From assembly GCF_000826525.2 (NCBI RefSeq), contig NZ_LN651331.1, forward strand, positions 466,323 through 530,322: 64,000 nt of DNA, written 5' to 3'. Each line of letters opens with the position of its first letter. The first letter of the stretch is position 1. The notes beneath the pieces were generated by a model. That model worked only from the letters and a program-made list of their open reading frames with translations. It ran no database searches and was not told the DNA's origin. The position numbers were made by a program, and so were the translations under genes. The DNA comes from Mobilicoccus massiliensis (lineage in GTDB: Bacteria; Actinomycetota; Actinomycetes; Actinomycetales; Dermatophilaceae). Below are positions 1 through 9,446 of this stretch, one piece after another.

Positions 1-757
1 GGATCTCGAGCGCCCGCTCGACCCGGGCCCCCGCGGCGACGGCCGCGCGGGCCGAACGGCGCAGGTTGGCGTCGTCGAAGTTGGCGAGGCGGTTGGCGGT
101 GGCGCGCACCTCCTTGCGGACGCGGCGTTCCTCCCAGGCGAGCACGGCGTCGTGGGCCCCGAGGCGCGTGAGCATGGCTCCGATGGCATCGCCGTCGCGG
201 ATGACGACACGGTCGACCCCGCGCACCTCGCGGGCCTTCACGGAGATGCCGAGGCGGCGGGCAGCGCCGACGAGCGCGAGTGCCGCCTCCGGGCCGGGGC
301 ACGTGATCTCCATCGAGCTCGACCTACCCGGCTCGGTGAGCGAGCCGTGGGCGAGGAACGCCCCCCGCCACGCGGCCTCGGCGTCGCAGGCCGCGCCGTT
401 GACGACGCGCGGGGGCAACCCGCGAACCGGGCGGCCACGCAGGTCGACGAGTCCGGTCTGCCGGGCCAGCCCCTCGCCGTCCTCGACGACCCGCACGACG
501 TAGCGACTCGTCCGCCGCAGCCCCCCGGCGGCGACGACGAGCAGCTCGCTGTCGTGCCCGTACACCTCGGAGACGTGCATGCGCAGCCGTCGAGCGGCGG
601 CGCCGGTGTCGAGTTCGGCCTCGACGACGATGCGGCCGCCGACGATGTGCAACCCGCCCGCGAACCGCAGCATCGTCGACACCTCGGCCTTGCGACAGCA
701 GGGCTTGGTCACGACGAGGCGGGAGAGTTCGTCCTTCACCTTCGCGGTCATCGCCAT
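1..757 (-). CDS. whiA: WhiA, sporulation/cell-division transcription factor (3' part outside window)
   Basis: DNA-binding regulator of the WhiA family, which pairs a degenerate LAGLIDADG homing-endonuclease fold with a C-terminal helix-turn-helix; in actinobacteria it works with WhiB-type proteins on cell-division genes. About 252 residues are visible, starting [14 protein letters not shown], with the cysteine pair in [10 protein letters not shown], the block [20 protein letters not shown] and the block [20 protein letters not shown]; all are typical of the family. The family is about 325 residues long, so the C-terminal HTH lies beyond base 1. I chose the ATG at 757 because GGCAGG sits 8 nt upstream; an in-frame ATG at 766 would abut that Shine-Dalgarno sequence. 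It is the last gene of the uvrC-rapZ-yvcK-whiA run, about 100 nt after yvcK. Confidence 0.95.
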   Translation of the reverse strand, partial: MAMTAKVKDELSRLVVTKPCCRKAEVSTMLRFAGGLHIVGGRIVVEAELDTGAAARRLRMHVSEVYGHDSELLVVAAGGLRRTSRYVVRVVEDGEGLARQTGLVDLRGRPVRGLPPRVVNGAACDAEAAWRGAFLAHGSLTEPGRSSSMEITCPGPEAALALVGAARRLGISVKAREVRGVDRVVIRDGDAIGAMLTRLGAHDAVLAWEERRVRKEVRATANRLANFDDANLRRSARAAVAAGARVERALEI

Positions 758-860
758 GGGGGTCATCCTGCCATCCGCGACGCGGTTCGCCGATCACCCT
801 GGGAACGGCGCGAACTCGTGGTGCGTCGAGGCGCCGGCCCGGGGACGTCGGCCGCCGTGC

Positions 861-1796
861 TCAGCCGATGATGTCGCGGTAGGCGGCGGCGAGTCGCAAC
901 GGGTCGTGCCGCGCGGGATCCTCCGGGCGCGCCACGGGCAGGACGACGAGCTCGGCCCCGAGGCGACGGGCATGCACTTCGAGGTCGGCCCGGTCGTCGA
1001 CGACCTGCGGATCCGCGAGGACGACGTCGATGTTGACGTCGGGAGCGTGCGCACGCAGCGACTCGAGGTGATGGGCGGCGGAGTATCCCTGGGTCTCGGA
1101 GGTCTGCATCTCGAGGTTGAGGGTGAGGATGCGCAGCGCGGCGGTGTCGCGCAGGGCGTCGGCGAGCTGCGGCACGAGCAGGTGCGGCATCACCGAGGTG
1201 AACCACGAGCCCGGCCCGAGCACGACCCAGTCGGCCTCGCGCACCGCGGTGAGCGCCTCGTCGCAGGCGGGCGGTTGCGGCGGATCCAGTCGGACCGACA
1301 GCACTCGCCCGGGGGTCTTGGCCACGGCGGCCTGACCGCGGACGAGCGTGGTCACGTCCGGCAGGGCGGGGTCGTGGCCCTGCACCTCGGCCATGATCGC
1401 GAGCGGCACCGCGGCCATCGGCAGGACCCGGCCCCGGGCGCCGAGCAGCCGCCCCACGAGGTCGAGGCCGTGCACCGAGTCGCCGAGCAGATCCCACAGC
1501 CCGACGATGAGCAGGTTGCCCACGGCGTGCCCCGCGAGCTCGCCCTCACCGCCGAACCGGTGCTGCAACACGTCGCGCCACAGGTGTCCCCACTCGGAGT
1601 CGTCGCACAGCGCCGCCAACGCCATGCGCAGGTCACCGGGCGGGAGGATGTCGTACTGCTTGCGCAGCCGTCCGCTGGAGCCGCCGTCGTCGGCCACGGT
1701 GACGATCGCCGTGACGTTCTCGGTGACGTGCCGCAGCGCGGAGAGCGAGGCCGCCAGCCCGTGCCCGCCGCCGAAGGCGACGACGTGGCGTCTCAT
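861..1796 (-). CDS. yvcK: YvcK/MgfK family gluconeogenesis factor (UDP-sugar-binding protein)
   Basis: A 311-residue cytosolic protein of the CofD/YvcK family. The N-terminus VVAFGGGHGLAASL carries the glycine-rich nucleotide loop, followed by DDGGSSGRLRKQ at about residues 36-47 and the later GPGSWFTSVMPHLL segment that corresponds to the family GPGS-T motif. In other Gram-positives this family binds UDP-GlcNAc and supports cell-wall precursor supply and morphology on gluconeogenic carbon; that role is inferred here by homology. Its ATG overlaps the rapZ stop codon by 4 nt, so it is translationally coupled. The order rapZ-yvcK-whiA is a conserved Gram-positive cluster. Confidence 0.93.
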   Translation of the reverse strand: MRRHVVAFGGGHGLAASLSALRHVTENVTAIVTVADDGGSSGRLRKQYDILPPGDLRMALAALCDDSEWGHLWRDVLQHRFGGEGELAGHAVGNLLIVGLWDLLGDSVHGLDLVGRLLGARGRVLPMAAVPLAIMAEVQGHDPALPDVTTLVRGQAAVAKTPGRVLSVRLDPPQPPACDEALTAVREADWVVLGPGSWFTSVMPHLLVPQLADALRDTAALRILTLNLEMQTSETQGYSAAHHLESLRAHAPDVNIDVVLADPQVVDDRADLEVHARRLGAELVVLPVARPEDPARHDPLRLAAAYRDIIG

Positions 1797-2842
1797 TCAC
1801 GCCCCAGGTCGCGGTGGAACAGCAGCGTCGCGATCGCCGGGGTGCGCAGCTCGGCGGCGAGGCGCTCGGCGACGGCGACGGAACGGTGCTTGCCCCCGGT
1901 GCAGCCGACCGCGAGCGTGATGTAGCGACGTCCCTCCTTGAGGTAGCCGGCGAGCATCGGCTCCATGAGGTCGACGGCCCGGTCGATGAACTCCTCCGCC
2001 TCCGGCTGGGCGAAGACGTACTCGGCCACCGGCGCCTCCAGCCCGGTGTGGGGACGCAGCTCCGGGATCCAGTACGGGTTGGGCAGGAACCGCATGTCGA
2101 ACACGGTGTCGGCGTCGAGCGGAACGCCGTACTTGAAGCCGAACGAGACGATCGCGATGCGCAGCCTCGCCGAGGTGGCCCCGCCGAGGATCTCGCGGAC
2201 CTTGGCGGTGAGCTGATGCACGTTGATGCCGCTCGTGTCGACGAGCAGATCGGCGTCGGAACGCAGATGCGCGAGCAGACGCCGCTCCTCCTGGATGCCG
2301 TCGAGCAACCGGCCCTCCCCCTGCAGCGGGTGCGGGCGTCGCACGCTCTCGAACCGCCGGACGAGCGACTCGTCGCTGGCGTCGATGAACACCACGCGCG
2401 GCGAGAACCCGTCCTCCTGCAGTTCGGCCAGGGCCTCGGTGAACGCGGCAAAGAACCCACGGGTGCGCACGTCGACCACCGCGGCGAGGCGGTGCACCTC
2501 GGGGCTGCTGCGGACGAGGTCGGCGAGCTGCGGCAGCATGCGTGGCGGCAGGTTGTCGACGACGTACCAGCCGAGATCCTCCATCGCGTGCACCGCCGTG
2601 CTGCGCCCCGCGCCGCTCATGCCCGTGAGGATGATGAGCTCGCCGTCGGAGCGCGCCTCGCTCTCGCTCCGGGGCTCGATCCGCGCGACCTCGGCAGCGT
2701 TGGCGGCCTCGCCGCCGACGGGGGCACCGGAGGCGACTCCGGGGACGTCGCCAGCGGCGTCCCGAGAGCCGGACTCGGCGATGGGCTCGGGCGGGGCCGT
2801 GTCGCCGGGCACGGGCTGCCCCGCATTCGATGGCTCGGTCAT
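1793..2842 (-). CDS. rapZ: RapZ/YvcJ family nucleotide-binding protein
   Basis: 349-residue P-loop protein. The Walker A loop GMSGAGRST lies at about residues 74-82, followed by [21 protein letters not shown], the family signature. The C-terminal half has [27 protein letters not shown] (split: family core) and [16 protein letters not shown] near residue 314, typical of the RapZ C-terminal domain. In E. coli RapZ is an RNA adapter sensing GlcN6P; in actinobacteria the GlmY/GlmZ partners are absent, so the ligand and partner here are unknown. The first 65 residues are Ala/Pro/Glu-rich and non-conserved. Overlaps uvrC by 4 nt (ATGA) and yvcK by 4 nt. Confidence 0.93.
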   Translation of the reverse strand: MTEPSNAGQPVPGDTAPPEPIAESGSRDAAGDVPGVASGAPVGGEAANAAEVARIEPRSESEARSDGELIILTGMSGAGRSTAVHAMEDLGWYVVDNLPPRMLPQLADLVRSSPEVHRLAAVVDVRTRGFFAAFTEALAELQEDGFSPRVVFIDASDESLVRRFESVRRPHPLQGEGRLLDGIQEERRLLAHLRSDADLLVDTSGINVHQLTAKVREILGGATSARLRIAIVSFGFKYGVPLDADTVFDMRFLPNPYWIPELRPHTGLEAPVAEYVFAQPEAEEFIDRAVDLMEPMLAGYLKEGRRYITLAVGCTGGKHRSVAVAERLAAELRTPAIATLLFHRDLGRE

Positions 2843-5037
2843 GGCGTCTCCTCCGGCTCGGTGGCGTCACTTCCATCATCGTGCATCGCGCCCGCGACCG
2901 CGGGGGGCTCGTCGAGCACCTCGCCGGTTCTGGGGTCGACGGCCGGCGTGGGCGCGTCACCGCGCAGGTGCGTGACGATCGTCTCGGCCAGAGCAGGACC
3001 GATGCCGGGGACGGCGCGCACGGCCTCGGCGTCGGCCTGTCGCAGTCGCCGTACGGAGCCGAACTCGGCGAGCAGCGCGGCCCGCCTCGCCGGTCCCAAC
3101 CCCGGGATGCCGTCGAGCTCGCTGGCCGTCATCGCCTTGGACCGTCGCTGCCGGTGGAAGGTGATGGCGAACCGGTGTGCCTCATCCCGCAGACGCTGGA
3201 GGAGGAACAGGCCCTCGCTCGTGCGCGGCAGGACGACCGGGAACTCCTCCCCCGGCAGCCACACCTCCTCGAGGCGTTTGGCCAGACCGACCACGGCCAC
3301 GTCGGTGACCCCGAGGTCGGCGAGCACCCCCGCGGCCGCCTCCACCTGAGGGAGGCCGCCGTCGACGACGACGAGCTGCGGGGTGTACGCGAAGCGCTTG
3401 GGGCGCCCGGTCTGCGGATCGATGCCGGGTGCCGTACCGGAACCGGTAGCGGAGGCGTCCTCGTCGAGATCGACCGCTGCGGCACCGGTGTCTGTGTCCG
3501 TGGGCGTAGGCGTGTCCGTGGACGTACCCGTGAGCGTGGACGCGCCCGTGGACGCGGCCGGGCCCGTCTCGGCCGTCCCCCCACCCGTCCCGTCGGGCGG
3601 CTGGTCCGCCTGCCGGTGCCGTCGGAAGCGCCGTCGCAGGACCTCCGCCATGGCCATCGCATCGTGCACCGGGGTGCCGGGCTCGAGCGGGTTGCCCGCC
3701 TCGTCGCGGTCGCCCCGCACGATGAAGCGGCGGTACTCACTCTTGCGCGGGAGCCCGTCCTCGAAGACGACCATCGACGCGACGACGTTGGTGCCCTGGA
3801 TGTGGGAGACGTCGTAGCACTCGATCCGCAGCGGCGCCTCGTCGAGGTCGAGCCCCTCCTGCAACTCCTCGAGCGCCTTGCTGCGCGCCGTGAGATCGCC
3901 GGCACGCGCGACCTTGTGCCGGGCGAGCGCCTGCGTGGCGTTGCGTGTCACGGTCTCCATGAGCGCCCGCTTGTCACCGCGACGGGGCACGCGCACGTCG
4001 ACCGCGGCCCCTCGACGCTCGGAGAGCCACGCGGTGAACGTGGCGATCTCGCTGGGTTCGACCGAGACGAGGACCTCGCGGGGCACGACCTCGCCGCCCT
4101 CGCCGTAGACCTGTGCGAGGAGTTGCTCGAGCAGGACGTCGTCGGTGTCGTCGAGACCCTGCGAGCGTTCGAGGATCCATCCGCGCTGGCCCCGGACGCG
4201 GCCTCCGCGCACGTGGAACACCTGCACCGCGGCCTCGAGTTCGTCACCGGCGAGGGCGAACACGTCGGCGTCGGTGGCGTCGGGCAGCACGACGGCCGAC
4301 CGCTCCAGTGCCTTGCGCAGGGCTCCCAGGTCGTCTCGCAACCGCGCCGCCCGCTCGAAGTCGAGCTCTGCGGCCGCCTCCTTCATCTGACGCTCGATGC
4401 GCGAGACGAACCGGCCCGTGTTGCCGGCCATGAACTCGCAGAAGTCCTCCGCGATCGCACGATGTTCGGCCTCGTCGACCCGGCCCACGCACGGCGCGGA
4501 GCACTTGTCGATGTAGCCGAGCAGGCACGGCCTGCCCACCTGGCCGGCTCGCTTGAACACCCCGTTGCTGCACGTGCGCAGAGGAAAGACCCGCAGCAAG
4601 AGGTCGAGGGTCTCGCGGATGGCCCACGCGTGGGTGTACGGCCCGAAATAGCGCGTGCCCGCCCGTTTGCGGCCACGCATCACCTGCGCCCGCGGGTAGG
4701 TCTCCCCCATCGTCACCGCGAGGTAGGGATACGACTTGTCGTCGCGGTACTTGACGTTGAACCGCGGGTCGAACTCCTTGATCCAGCTGTACTCGAGTTG
4801 GAGCGCCTCGACCTCGTTGGCGACGACGGTCCACTCGACCCGCGCCCCGGTGAACACCATCGTGCGCGTGCGCGGGTGCAGCCCGGCCACGTCCTGGAAG
4901 TACGAGGAGAGCCGCGAGCGCAGCGATTTGGCCTTGCCCACGTAGATGACCCGACCCTCGCGGTCGAGGAATCGGTACACCCCTGGTTCTGTCGGGATCT
5001 CCCCCGGGCGGGGGCGGTACGTCGAGGGATCGGCCAC
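2839..5037 (-). CDS. uvrC: Excinuclease ABC subunit C
   Basis: Nuclease subunit of UvrABC nucleotide excision repair, making both incisions around a lesion. The N-terminal GIY-YIG domain has [20 protein letters not shown] at about residues 19-38; a UVR helix ([18 protein letters not shown]) follows, then the RNase H-like domain ([36 protein letters not shown]) and a C-terminal HhH pair ([25 protein letters not shown]). At 732 residues it is some 90 longer than usual because of a Thr/Asp/Gly-rich insertion just before the RNase H-like domain. I start it at the GTG at 5037, which lies exactly 7 nt after a TACAGT -10 box and so gives a leaderless mRNA; upstream GTG 5046 or an extended frame to 5250 would lie at or before the promoter. 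First gene of the operon with rapZ, yvcK and whiA. Confidence 0.95.
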   Translation of the reverse strand: MADPSTYRPRPGEIPTEPGVYRFLDREGRVIYVGKAKSLRSRLSSYFQDVAGLHPRTRTMVFTGARVEWTVVANEVEALQLEYSWIKEFDPRFNVKYRDDKSYPYLAVTMGETYPRAQVMRGRKRAGTRYFGPYTHAWAIRETLDLLLRVFPLRTCSNGVFKRAGQVGRPCLLGYIDKCSAPCVGRVDEAEHRAIAEDFCEFMAGNTGRFVSRIERQMKEAAAELDFERAARLRDDLGALRKALERSAVVLPDATDADVFALAGDELEAAVQVFHVRGGRVRGQRGWILERSQGLDDTDDVLLEQLLAQVYGEGGEVVPREVLVSVEPSEIATFTAWLSERRGAAVDVRVPRRGDKRALMETVTRNATQALARHKVARAGDLTARSKALEELQEGLDLDEAPLRIECYDVSHIQGTNVVASMVVFEDGLPRKSEYRRFIVRGDRDEAGNPLEPGTPVHDAMAMAEVLRRRFRRHRQADQPPDGTGGGTAETGPAASTGASTLTGTSTDTPTPTDTDTGAAAVDLDEDASATGSGTAPGIDPQTGRPKRFAYTPQLVVVDGGLPQVEAAAGVLADLGVTDVAVVGLAKRLEEVWLPGEEFPVVLPRTSEGLFLLQRLRDEAHRFAITFHRQRRSKAMTASELDGIPGLGPARRAALLAEFGSVRRLRQADAEAVRAVPGIGPALAETIVTHLRGDAPTPAVDPRTGEVLDEPPAVAGAMHDDGSDATEPEETP
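3488..3562. repeat. Degenerate tandem repeat inside uvrC
   Basis: Imperfect iterations of a gtgtccgtgg-like unit (period about 6-12 nt). On the coding strand they encode a Thr/Asp/Ser/Pro-rich stretch ([13 protein letters not shown]) in the uvrC insertion. It looks like slippage-prone low-complexity DNA in a flexible linker and is not expected to have a catalytic role. Confidence 0.7.
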
Positions 5038-5465
5038 GTCCGTCACTGTAGGACCCGGCTCCGACAACCCCCGCCGACGGTCACCGGACGCCCCCGGCGG
5101 ACCGGCTCCGCCGCCCGTCACGGGTTCGCCGGCGCCCCTCGTTCCCCGGTGCCGCGACCACCGTCGAACCCGCCGTCGACACGGCGAGTCGAGCTGTTCG
5201 GATGCCACCTGCTCGTGTCCGGTAAGCCCGCTTTCTCGGCCTCCGCGCAACCCGACGGTCGCGTTTCACGCGTGCGCCCAGCGGCGCCTTCACGGGGTCG
5301 AGCGGTCGGTTCCGACGGGTCCACATCACGAAATGGTCACAAGGCGCGAGTGGCGTCTGTGCAGGTACGAGGGGGGCCGCCTACATTCCCTTCACCCGAC
5401 GTCAAGGGTGCGTGAGGCGCGTCACAGTTGCCTCGCGGTTCATCTTCCTCACACGGAGTCAACAC
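5038..5465. other. Divergent intergenic region uvrC / livK
   Basis: 428 nt without a gene. The left end holds the uvrC damage promoter. The right end holds the livK leader, with a possible -10 TACATT at 5382-5387 (its -35 is weak) and GGAG at 5455-5458 before the livK ATG. The middle (about 5070-5340) is GC-rich, has no convincing reading frame on either strand, and shows no RNA structure I can name. Confidence 0.6.
5045..5067 (-). promoter_or_regulatory. RecA-NDp (PafBC-type) DNA-damage promoter of uvrC operon
   Basis: Minus strand: TTGTCGGAG (5067-5059), 8 nt, TACAGT (5050-5045), then 7 nt to the GTG at 5037. It matches the published actinobacterial RecA-independent damage consensus tTGTCRgtg-N8-TAnnnT. 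The start of transcription predicted from the -10 box falls at or next to the GTG, giving a leaderless message. Confidence 0.85.
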
Positions 5466-6710
5466 ATGTCCTCACGCACTTCCTCGCGCACCGTCGCACG
5501 CGTCGGCGTCACCCTCGTCGCCGCGAGCCTGGCCCTGTCCGCCTGTGGATCCCGCGACTCCGGAGGCACCTCCGGTGGCAGCGGCAGCGGTGGCGGCTCT
5601 GGTGACAAGACCGCCGTCATCGGTGTGATCGCGCCGCTGTCGGGCGACCTGTCCGCGATGGGCCTCGGCATCCAGCACTCCGTCGAGCTCGCCGTCAAGC
5701 AGGCCAACGACTCCAAGGCGATCCCGGGCTGGACCCTCAAGGTCGAGGCCAAGGACGACGAGGCCAAGACCGAGCCGGCCAAGAACGCCGCCACGCAGCT
5801 CGCCAGCGACAACAACGTCGTCGGCGTCGTCGGCACCCTCAACTCGAGCACCGCACAGACCGTGCAGCCCGTGCTCGCCTCGGCGAAGATCCCGATGGTC
5901 TCCCCGGCCAACACCAACCCCTCGCTCAGCCGCGGCGCCGACTTCGCCAACAGCCCCAAGCGGGACTACACCAACTACTTCCGCACGTGCACCACCGACG
6001 ACGTGCAGGGCCCGTTCGCGGCGCAGTACCTCCTCGAGAAGAACATCAAGTCCGTCGCCACGGTCCACGACAAGAAGACCTACGGTCAGGGCCTCGTCGA
6101 GGCCTTCTCCAAGGAGTTCGCGGCCAAGGGTGGCCAGGTCGTCGCCGCCGAGACGATCAACCCCGACGACTCCAACTACCAGAACGTCCTCTCGACGATC
6201 ACCGGCAAGAAGCCGCAGGCCGTGTACTACGGCGGTGAGTACCCGCAGGGTGGCCCCCTCAGCCAGCAGATGAAGGCCGGCGGCCTCAACGTCCCGCTCA
6301 TCGGCGGTGACGGCCTCTACAACCCCAAGTACACCGAGCTCGCCGGCGCCACCGCCAACGGCGACATGACGACCTCCGTCGGCGCGCCGCTGGAGTCCCT
6401 GCCCAAGGGCAAGGAGTTCCTCGAGGCCTACAAGACGGAGAAGTACGACCAGGAGCCCGGCGCGTACGGCGCGTACGCCTACGACGCCGCCAACGCCATC
6501 ATCGAAGGCCTCAAGACCTCCCTCAAGGACGCCGCAGACGCCCAGGGCGCCCGCCAGGCGACCATCGACGCCATCGGCAAGGCCGACTTCGACGGCGTCA
6601 CCGGCAAGGTCTCCTTCGACCAGTACGGCGACAGCAAGACCCGCGTCCTCACCGTCTACGAGGTCAAGGACGGCGCCTGGGTGGCCGCCAAGACCGGCGA
6701 GCTCAAGTAA
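5466..6710 (+). CDS. livK: Branched-chain amino acid ABC transporter, substrate-binding lipoprotein
   Basis: Periplasmic-type binding protein of the Leu/Ile/Val (type I fold, Peripla_BP_6) class, anchored outside the membrane as a lipoprotein. The signal peptide ends in the lipobox LSAC with Cys27, followed by a Gly/Ser linker. The mature part begins TAVIGVIAPLSGDLSAMG, typical of LivJ/LivK, and contains VVGVVGTLNSSTAQTVQPVL. 414 residues. The ATG at 5466 is chosen because GGAG lies 7 nt upstream; earlier in-frame starts lack a signal-peptide-like N-terminus. First gene of a complete liv operon; a strong hairpin follows it, which probably keeps its mRNA more abundant than the rest. Specificity for branched-chain amino acids is inferred from family only. 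Confidence 0.9.
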   Translation: MSSRTSSRTVARVGVTLVAASLALSACGSRDSGGTSGGSGSGGGSGDKTAVIGVIAPLSGDLSAMGLGIQHSVELAVKQANDSKAIPGWTLKVEAKDDEAKTEPAKNAATQLASDNNVVGVVGTLNSSTAQTVQPVLASAKIPMVSPANTNPSLSRGADFANSPKRDYTNYFRTCTTDDVQGPFAAQYLLEKNIKSVATVHDKKTYGQGLVEAFSKEFAAKGGQVVAAETINPDDSNYQNVLSTITGKKPQAVYYGGEYPQGGPLSQQMKAGGLNVPLIGGDGLYNPKYTELAGATANGDMTTSVGAPLESLPKGKEFLEAYKTEKYDQEPGAYGAYAYDAANAIIEGLKTSLKDAADAQGARQATIDAIGKADFDGVTGKVSFDQYGDSKTRVLTVYEVKDGAWVAAKTGELK

Positions 6711-6734
6711 CCACCGACACGGCTGACTCGGCGA

Positions 6735-6768
6735 GGTGCCCGGGACGGACGACCCCGTCCCGGGCACC
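6735..6768 (+). terminator. Intercistronic hairpin between livK and livH
   Basis: Perfect 14-bp inverted repeat (6735-6748 with 6755-6768, 6-nt loop), no U-tract. Its place after a binding-protein gene suggests partial termination or 3'-end protection of the livK transcript. Confidence 0.65.
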
Positions 6769-6807
6769 GGTCCGCGTGCCTCGACCACCCCACAGGGAAG
6801 GAGTCCG

Positions 6808-7755
6808 GTGGACGCCCTCACGCAGTTCCTCGCATCCGCACCACAGCAGCTCATCCTCGGCCTGAGCCTCGGCTCGCTCTACGCACTCATCGCCGTCGGC
6901 TACACCGTCGTCTACGGCATCGTCCAGCTCATCAACTTCGCCCACGGCGAGGTGTTCATGATCGGCGCGTTCGGCGCGCTGTCGACGTACCTGTTGCTCT
7001 TCAAGGGCACGACGAGCATCTGGGTCCTGCCGGTCATGATCCTCGGGGCGATGGCCATGGCCGTCCTCACCGCGGTCGTCATGGAGCGGGTGGCCTACCG
7101 GCCGCTGCGGGGGGCGCCGCGTCTCGCGCCGCTCATCACGGCCATCGGCATCTCGGTGTTCCTCCAGGAGTTCGTGCGTCTGTTCTACGGCGACATCCCG
7201 GGCATGCCGGACGCGAAGTCCCGCATCCCCTTCCCCCTGATCGAGGGGGTCACCGGCCGGCCGATCCCGATGTTCGGGCTCCAGCTCCAGCGTCCGGCCC
7301 TGTTCACCATCGCCTGTCTCGTCGTGTGCGGCCTGTTCCTGTGGTGGTTCATCACGCGCACCAAGTCGGGCCGTGCGATGCAGGCCGTCTCGCAGGACCC
7401 CGACACCGCGCGCCTCATGGGCATCAACGTCGACCGGATCATCGTCATCGCGTTCGCCATCGGCGCCGCCCTCGCCGCCGTCGCCGGCGTCGCCCAGGGC
7501 CTGCAGAACAACAACATCGACTTCCGCATGGGCTTCATGGCGGGTCTCAAGGCGTTCACCGCCGCGGTCCTCGGCGGCATCGGCAACGTGCCGGGCGCCA
7601 TCGTCGGTGGCCTGACGCTGGGCGTCGTCGAGACGTTCGCCGCGATGTACATCAGCTCGTCGTGGAAGGACATCATCGCGTTCTCGCTGCTCATCCTCGT
7701 GCTGGTGTTCCGGCCCCAGGGTCTGCTCGGCGCCCGGGTGGTGGATCGCGCATGA
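6808..7755 (+). CDS. livH: Branched-chain amino acid ABC transporter permease LivH
   Basis: Inner-membrane permease, 315 residues, with about eight hydrophobic segments. The N-terminus LGLSLGSLYALIAVGYTVVYGI is the hallmark of LivH, followed by INFAHGEVFMIGAFGA; the cytoplasmic EAA-like loop is seen near GRAMQAVSQDPDTARLMGIN. Start is the GTG at 6808, preceded by AAGGAG; longer frames run back into the hairpin. It forms the membrane pore with LivM. Its stop codon overlaps the livM ATG (ATGA, 4 nt). Confidence 0.93.
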   Translation: MDALTQFLASAPQQLILGLSLGSLYALIAVGYTVVYGIVQLINFAHGEVFMIGAFGALSTYLLLFKGTTSIWVLPVMILGAMAMAVLTAVVMERVAYRPLRGAPRLAPLITAIGISVFLQEFVRLFYGDIPGMPDAKSRIPFPLIEGVTGRPIPMFGLQLQRPALFTIACLVVCGLFLWWFITRTKSGRAMQAVSQDPDTARLMGINVDRIIVIAFAIGAALAAVAGVAQGLQNNNIDFRMGFMAGLKAFTAAVLGGIGNVPGAIVGGLTLGVVETFAAMYISSSWKDIIAFSLLILVLVFRPQGLLGARVVDRA

Positions 7756-9446
7756 ACACCGTGCTCACTCCCCCACTCTTCGGCGGCCGGTTCGAGAACC
7801 GCGCCACGCCGGTCATCGGAGCCGGGCTCGTCCTGCTGCTCGTCACCCCGTTCCTCTCGTGGTGCTACGACCGCCGCGTCCTCGGCGACCTCTCGGTGTA
7901 CGGCAACCCGGCCCCCCTGCAGTGGGGCATGTTCGCCCTCGCCCTCGGCGGCCTCGCACTTCTCGCTCTCGACGTCGTGCCCGTGCTCAAGAGATTCGAG
8001 CCGTACGTCACCGAGGGCAAGGCGCTGCGGGCGCTCGGCATCGGGTCGCTCGTGTTCATGGCGGCGGTGCTCGTCATCATCGCCGTCACCACGAGCGGAC
8101 TCGCCAACGCCGACCCCGGCGCCTGGCTGGCGCTCGTCGGCGCCGCACTCGTCACGATCGGCTCCTCGCTGGCCCCGTCGCGCGCCGAGAAGCAGCTCAT
8201 CCACGTGCGTCTGCCCTCGTGGCTCGAGGTCCTCATCCTCGTCGTGTTCGTCGCGGGCGTCATGCTGCTGGCGGCCTATGCGCTCGGGATCACCGACGCG
8301 AGCCGCTTCATCATGCTGCTCATCCACGTCGGCGTCGTCATGGCGGTGCTCGCCGGCGCCGGTCTGTTCACGTGGCTCGGGCTGCTCGCGGCCAAGCACA
8401 GCCGGGTCCTCATGCTCGCGGCCTTCGCCTCGGCGTTCGCGTTCCCGCTCACGCAGGACGGTTCCGAGGCCAACATGTCGATCGCGACGAACGTGCTGAT
8501 CTTCGCGGCGACCGCCGTCGGACTCAACATCGTCGTGGGCCTCGCTGGTCTGCTCGACCTGGGGTACATCGCGTTCCTCGGGGCCGGCGCCTACGTCGGC
8601 GCCATCCTCTCGGGCTCGGCGTTCGCCACCATCGACTGGACGCCGCCGTTCTTCGTCACCGCGATCATCGGCGCCGTGTTCGCCTCGATCCTCGGCCTCA
8701 TCATCGGCTCACCGACCCTGCGGGTCTCCGGCGACTACCTCGCCATCGTCACGCTGGCGTTCGGCGAGATCTTCCGCCTCACGATGTTCAACCTCGACGG
8801 CGTCAACGGACCCAACATCACCCGCGGGCCCAACGGCATCCCGGCGATTCCCGAGCTGAACTTCTTCGGGTTCGACTTCGGCGACACCCACACGCTGTTC
8901 GGGATCGAGATCACCCGGTTCGCCAACTACTACTTCCTGCTGCTCATCCTCATGGCGTTCATCATCCTCGTGTTCACCCGACTCAACGCGAGCCGCATCG
9001 GCCGTGGTTGGGTCGCGATCCGCGAGGACGAGAAGGCCGCCGAGGCCATGGGCGTCAACGTGTTCGGTCTCAAGCTGCTGGCGTTCGCCGGCGGCGCGTT
9101 CCTCGCCGGCCTCGCCGGCACGGTCAAGGCACACCACGACGTGTCGGTCACCCCCGACCAGTACCAGTTCCTCGAGTCCGCGTTCCTGCTCGCGGCGGTA
9201 GTCCTCGGCGGCATGGGCACCGTCGGCGGCGTCATCATCGGTGCCGTCGTCCTCAAGCTCCTGCCCGAGAAGCTGCGGTTCTTCTCCGAGTACCGCCTGC
9301 TCATCTTCGGCCTGCTCCTCGTCCTCATGATGCGGTTCCGGCCCGAGGGTCTCGTCGCGAGCCAGCGCCGCAAGCTCGAGTTCCACGAGGACGATCAAGA
9401 GCTCGCCGATCAGGTGCAGGAAGTCCACATCGAGGAGGTCAAGTGA
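7752..9446 (+). CDS. livM: Branched-chain amino acid ABC transporter permease LivM, with N-terminal extension
   Basis: Second permease of the liv system. The conserved core begins near residue 239 (NVLIFAATAVGLNIVVGLAG, then LLDLGYIAFLGAGAYVGAIL) and contains SPTLRVSGDYLAIVTLAFGE and the cytoplasmic loop GWVAIREDEKAAEAMGVN. At 564 residues it is much longer than the common 300-430: the first 240 residues form an extra membrane region with about five or six hydrophobic segments and no motif I recognise. Start ATG at 7752 overlaps the livH stop by 4 nt, which supports the long N-terminus being real. Ends with a charged tail and couples to livG by a GTGA overlap. Confidence 0.92.
   Translation: MNTVLTPPLFGGRFENRATPVIGAGLVLLLVTPFLSWCYDRRVLGDLSVYGNPAPLQWGMFALALGGLALLALDVVPVLKRFEPYVTEGKALRALGIGSLVFMAAVLVIIAVTTSGLANADPGAWLALVGAALVTIGSSLAPSRAEKQLIHVRLPSWLEVLILVVFVAGVMLLAAYALGITDASRFIMLLIHVGVVMAVLAGAGLFTWLGLLAAKHSRVLMLAAFASAFAFPLTQDGSEANMSIATNVLIFAATAVGLNIVVGLAGLLDLGYIAFLGAGAYVGAILSGSAFATIDWTPPFFVTAIIGAVFASILGLIIGSPTLRVSGDYLAIVTLAFGEIFRLTMFNLDGVNGPNITRGPNGIPAIPELNFFGFDFGDTHTLFGIEITRFANYYFLLLILMAFIILVFTRLNASRIGRGWVAIREDEKAAEAMGVNVFGLKLLAFAGGAFLAGLAGTVKAHHDVSVTPDQYQFLESAFLLAAVVLGGMGTVGGVIIGAVVLKLLPEKLRFFSEYRLLIFGLLLVLMMRFRPEGLVASQRRKLEFHEDDQELADQVQEVHIEEVK

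Noticed and set aside
5047..5250. N-terminal extension of uvrC to 5250
   Set aside because: The extra residues are Arg/Gly-rich, unlike UvrC, and the promoter at 5045-5067 lies within that stretch.
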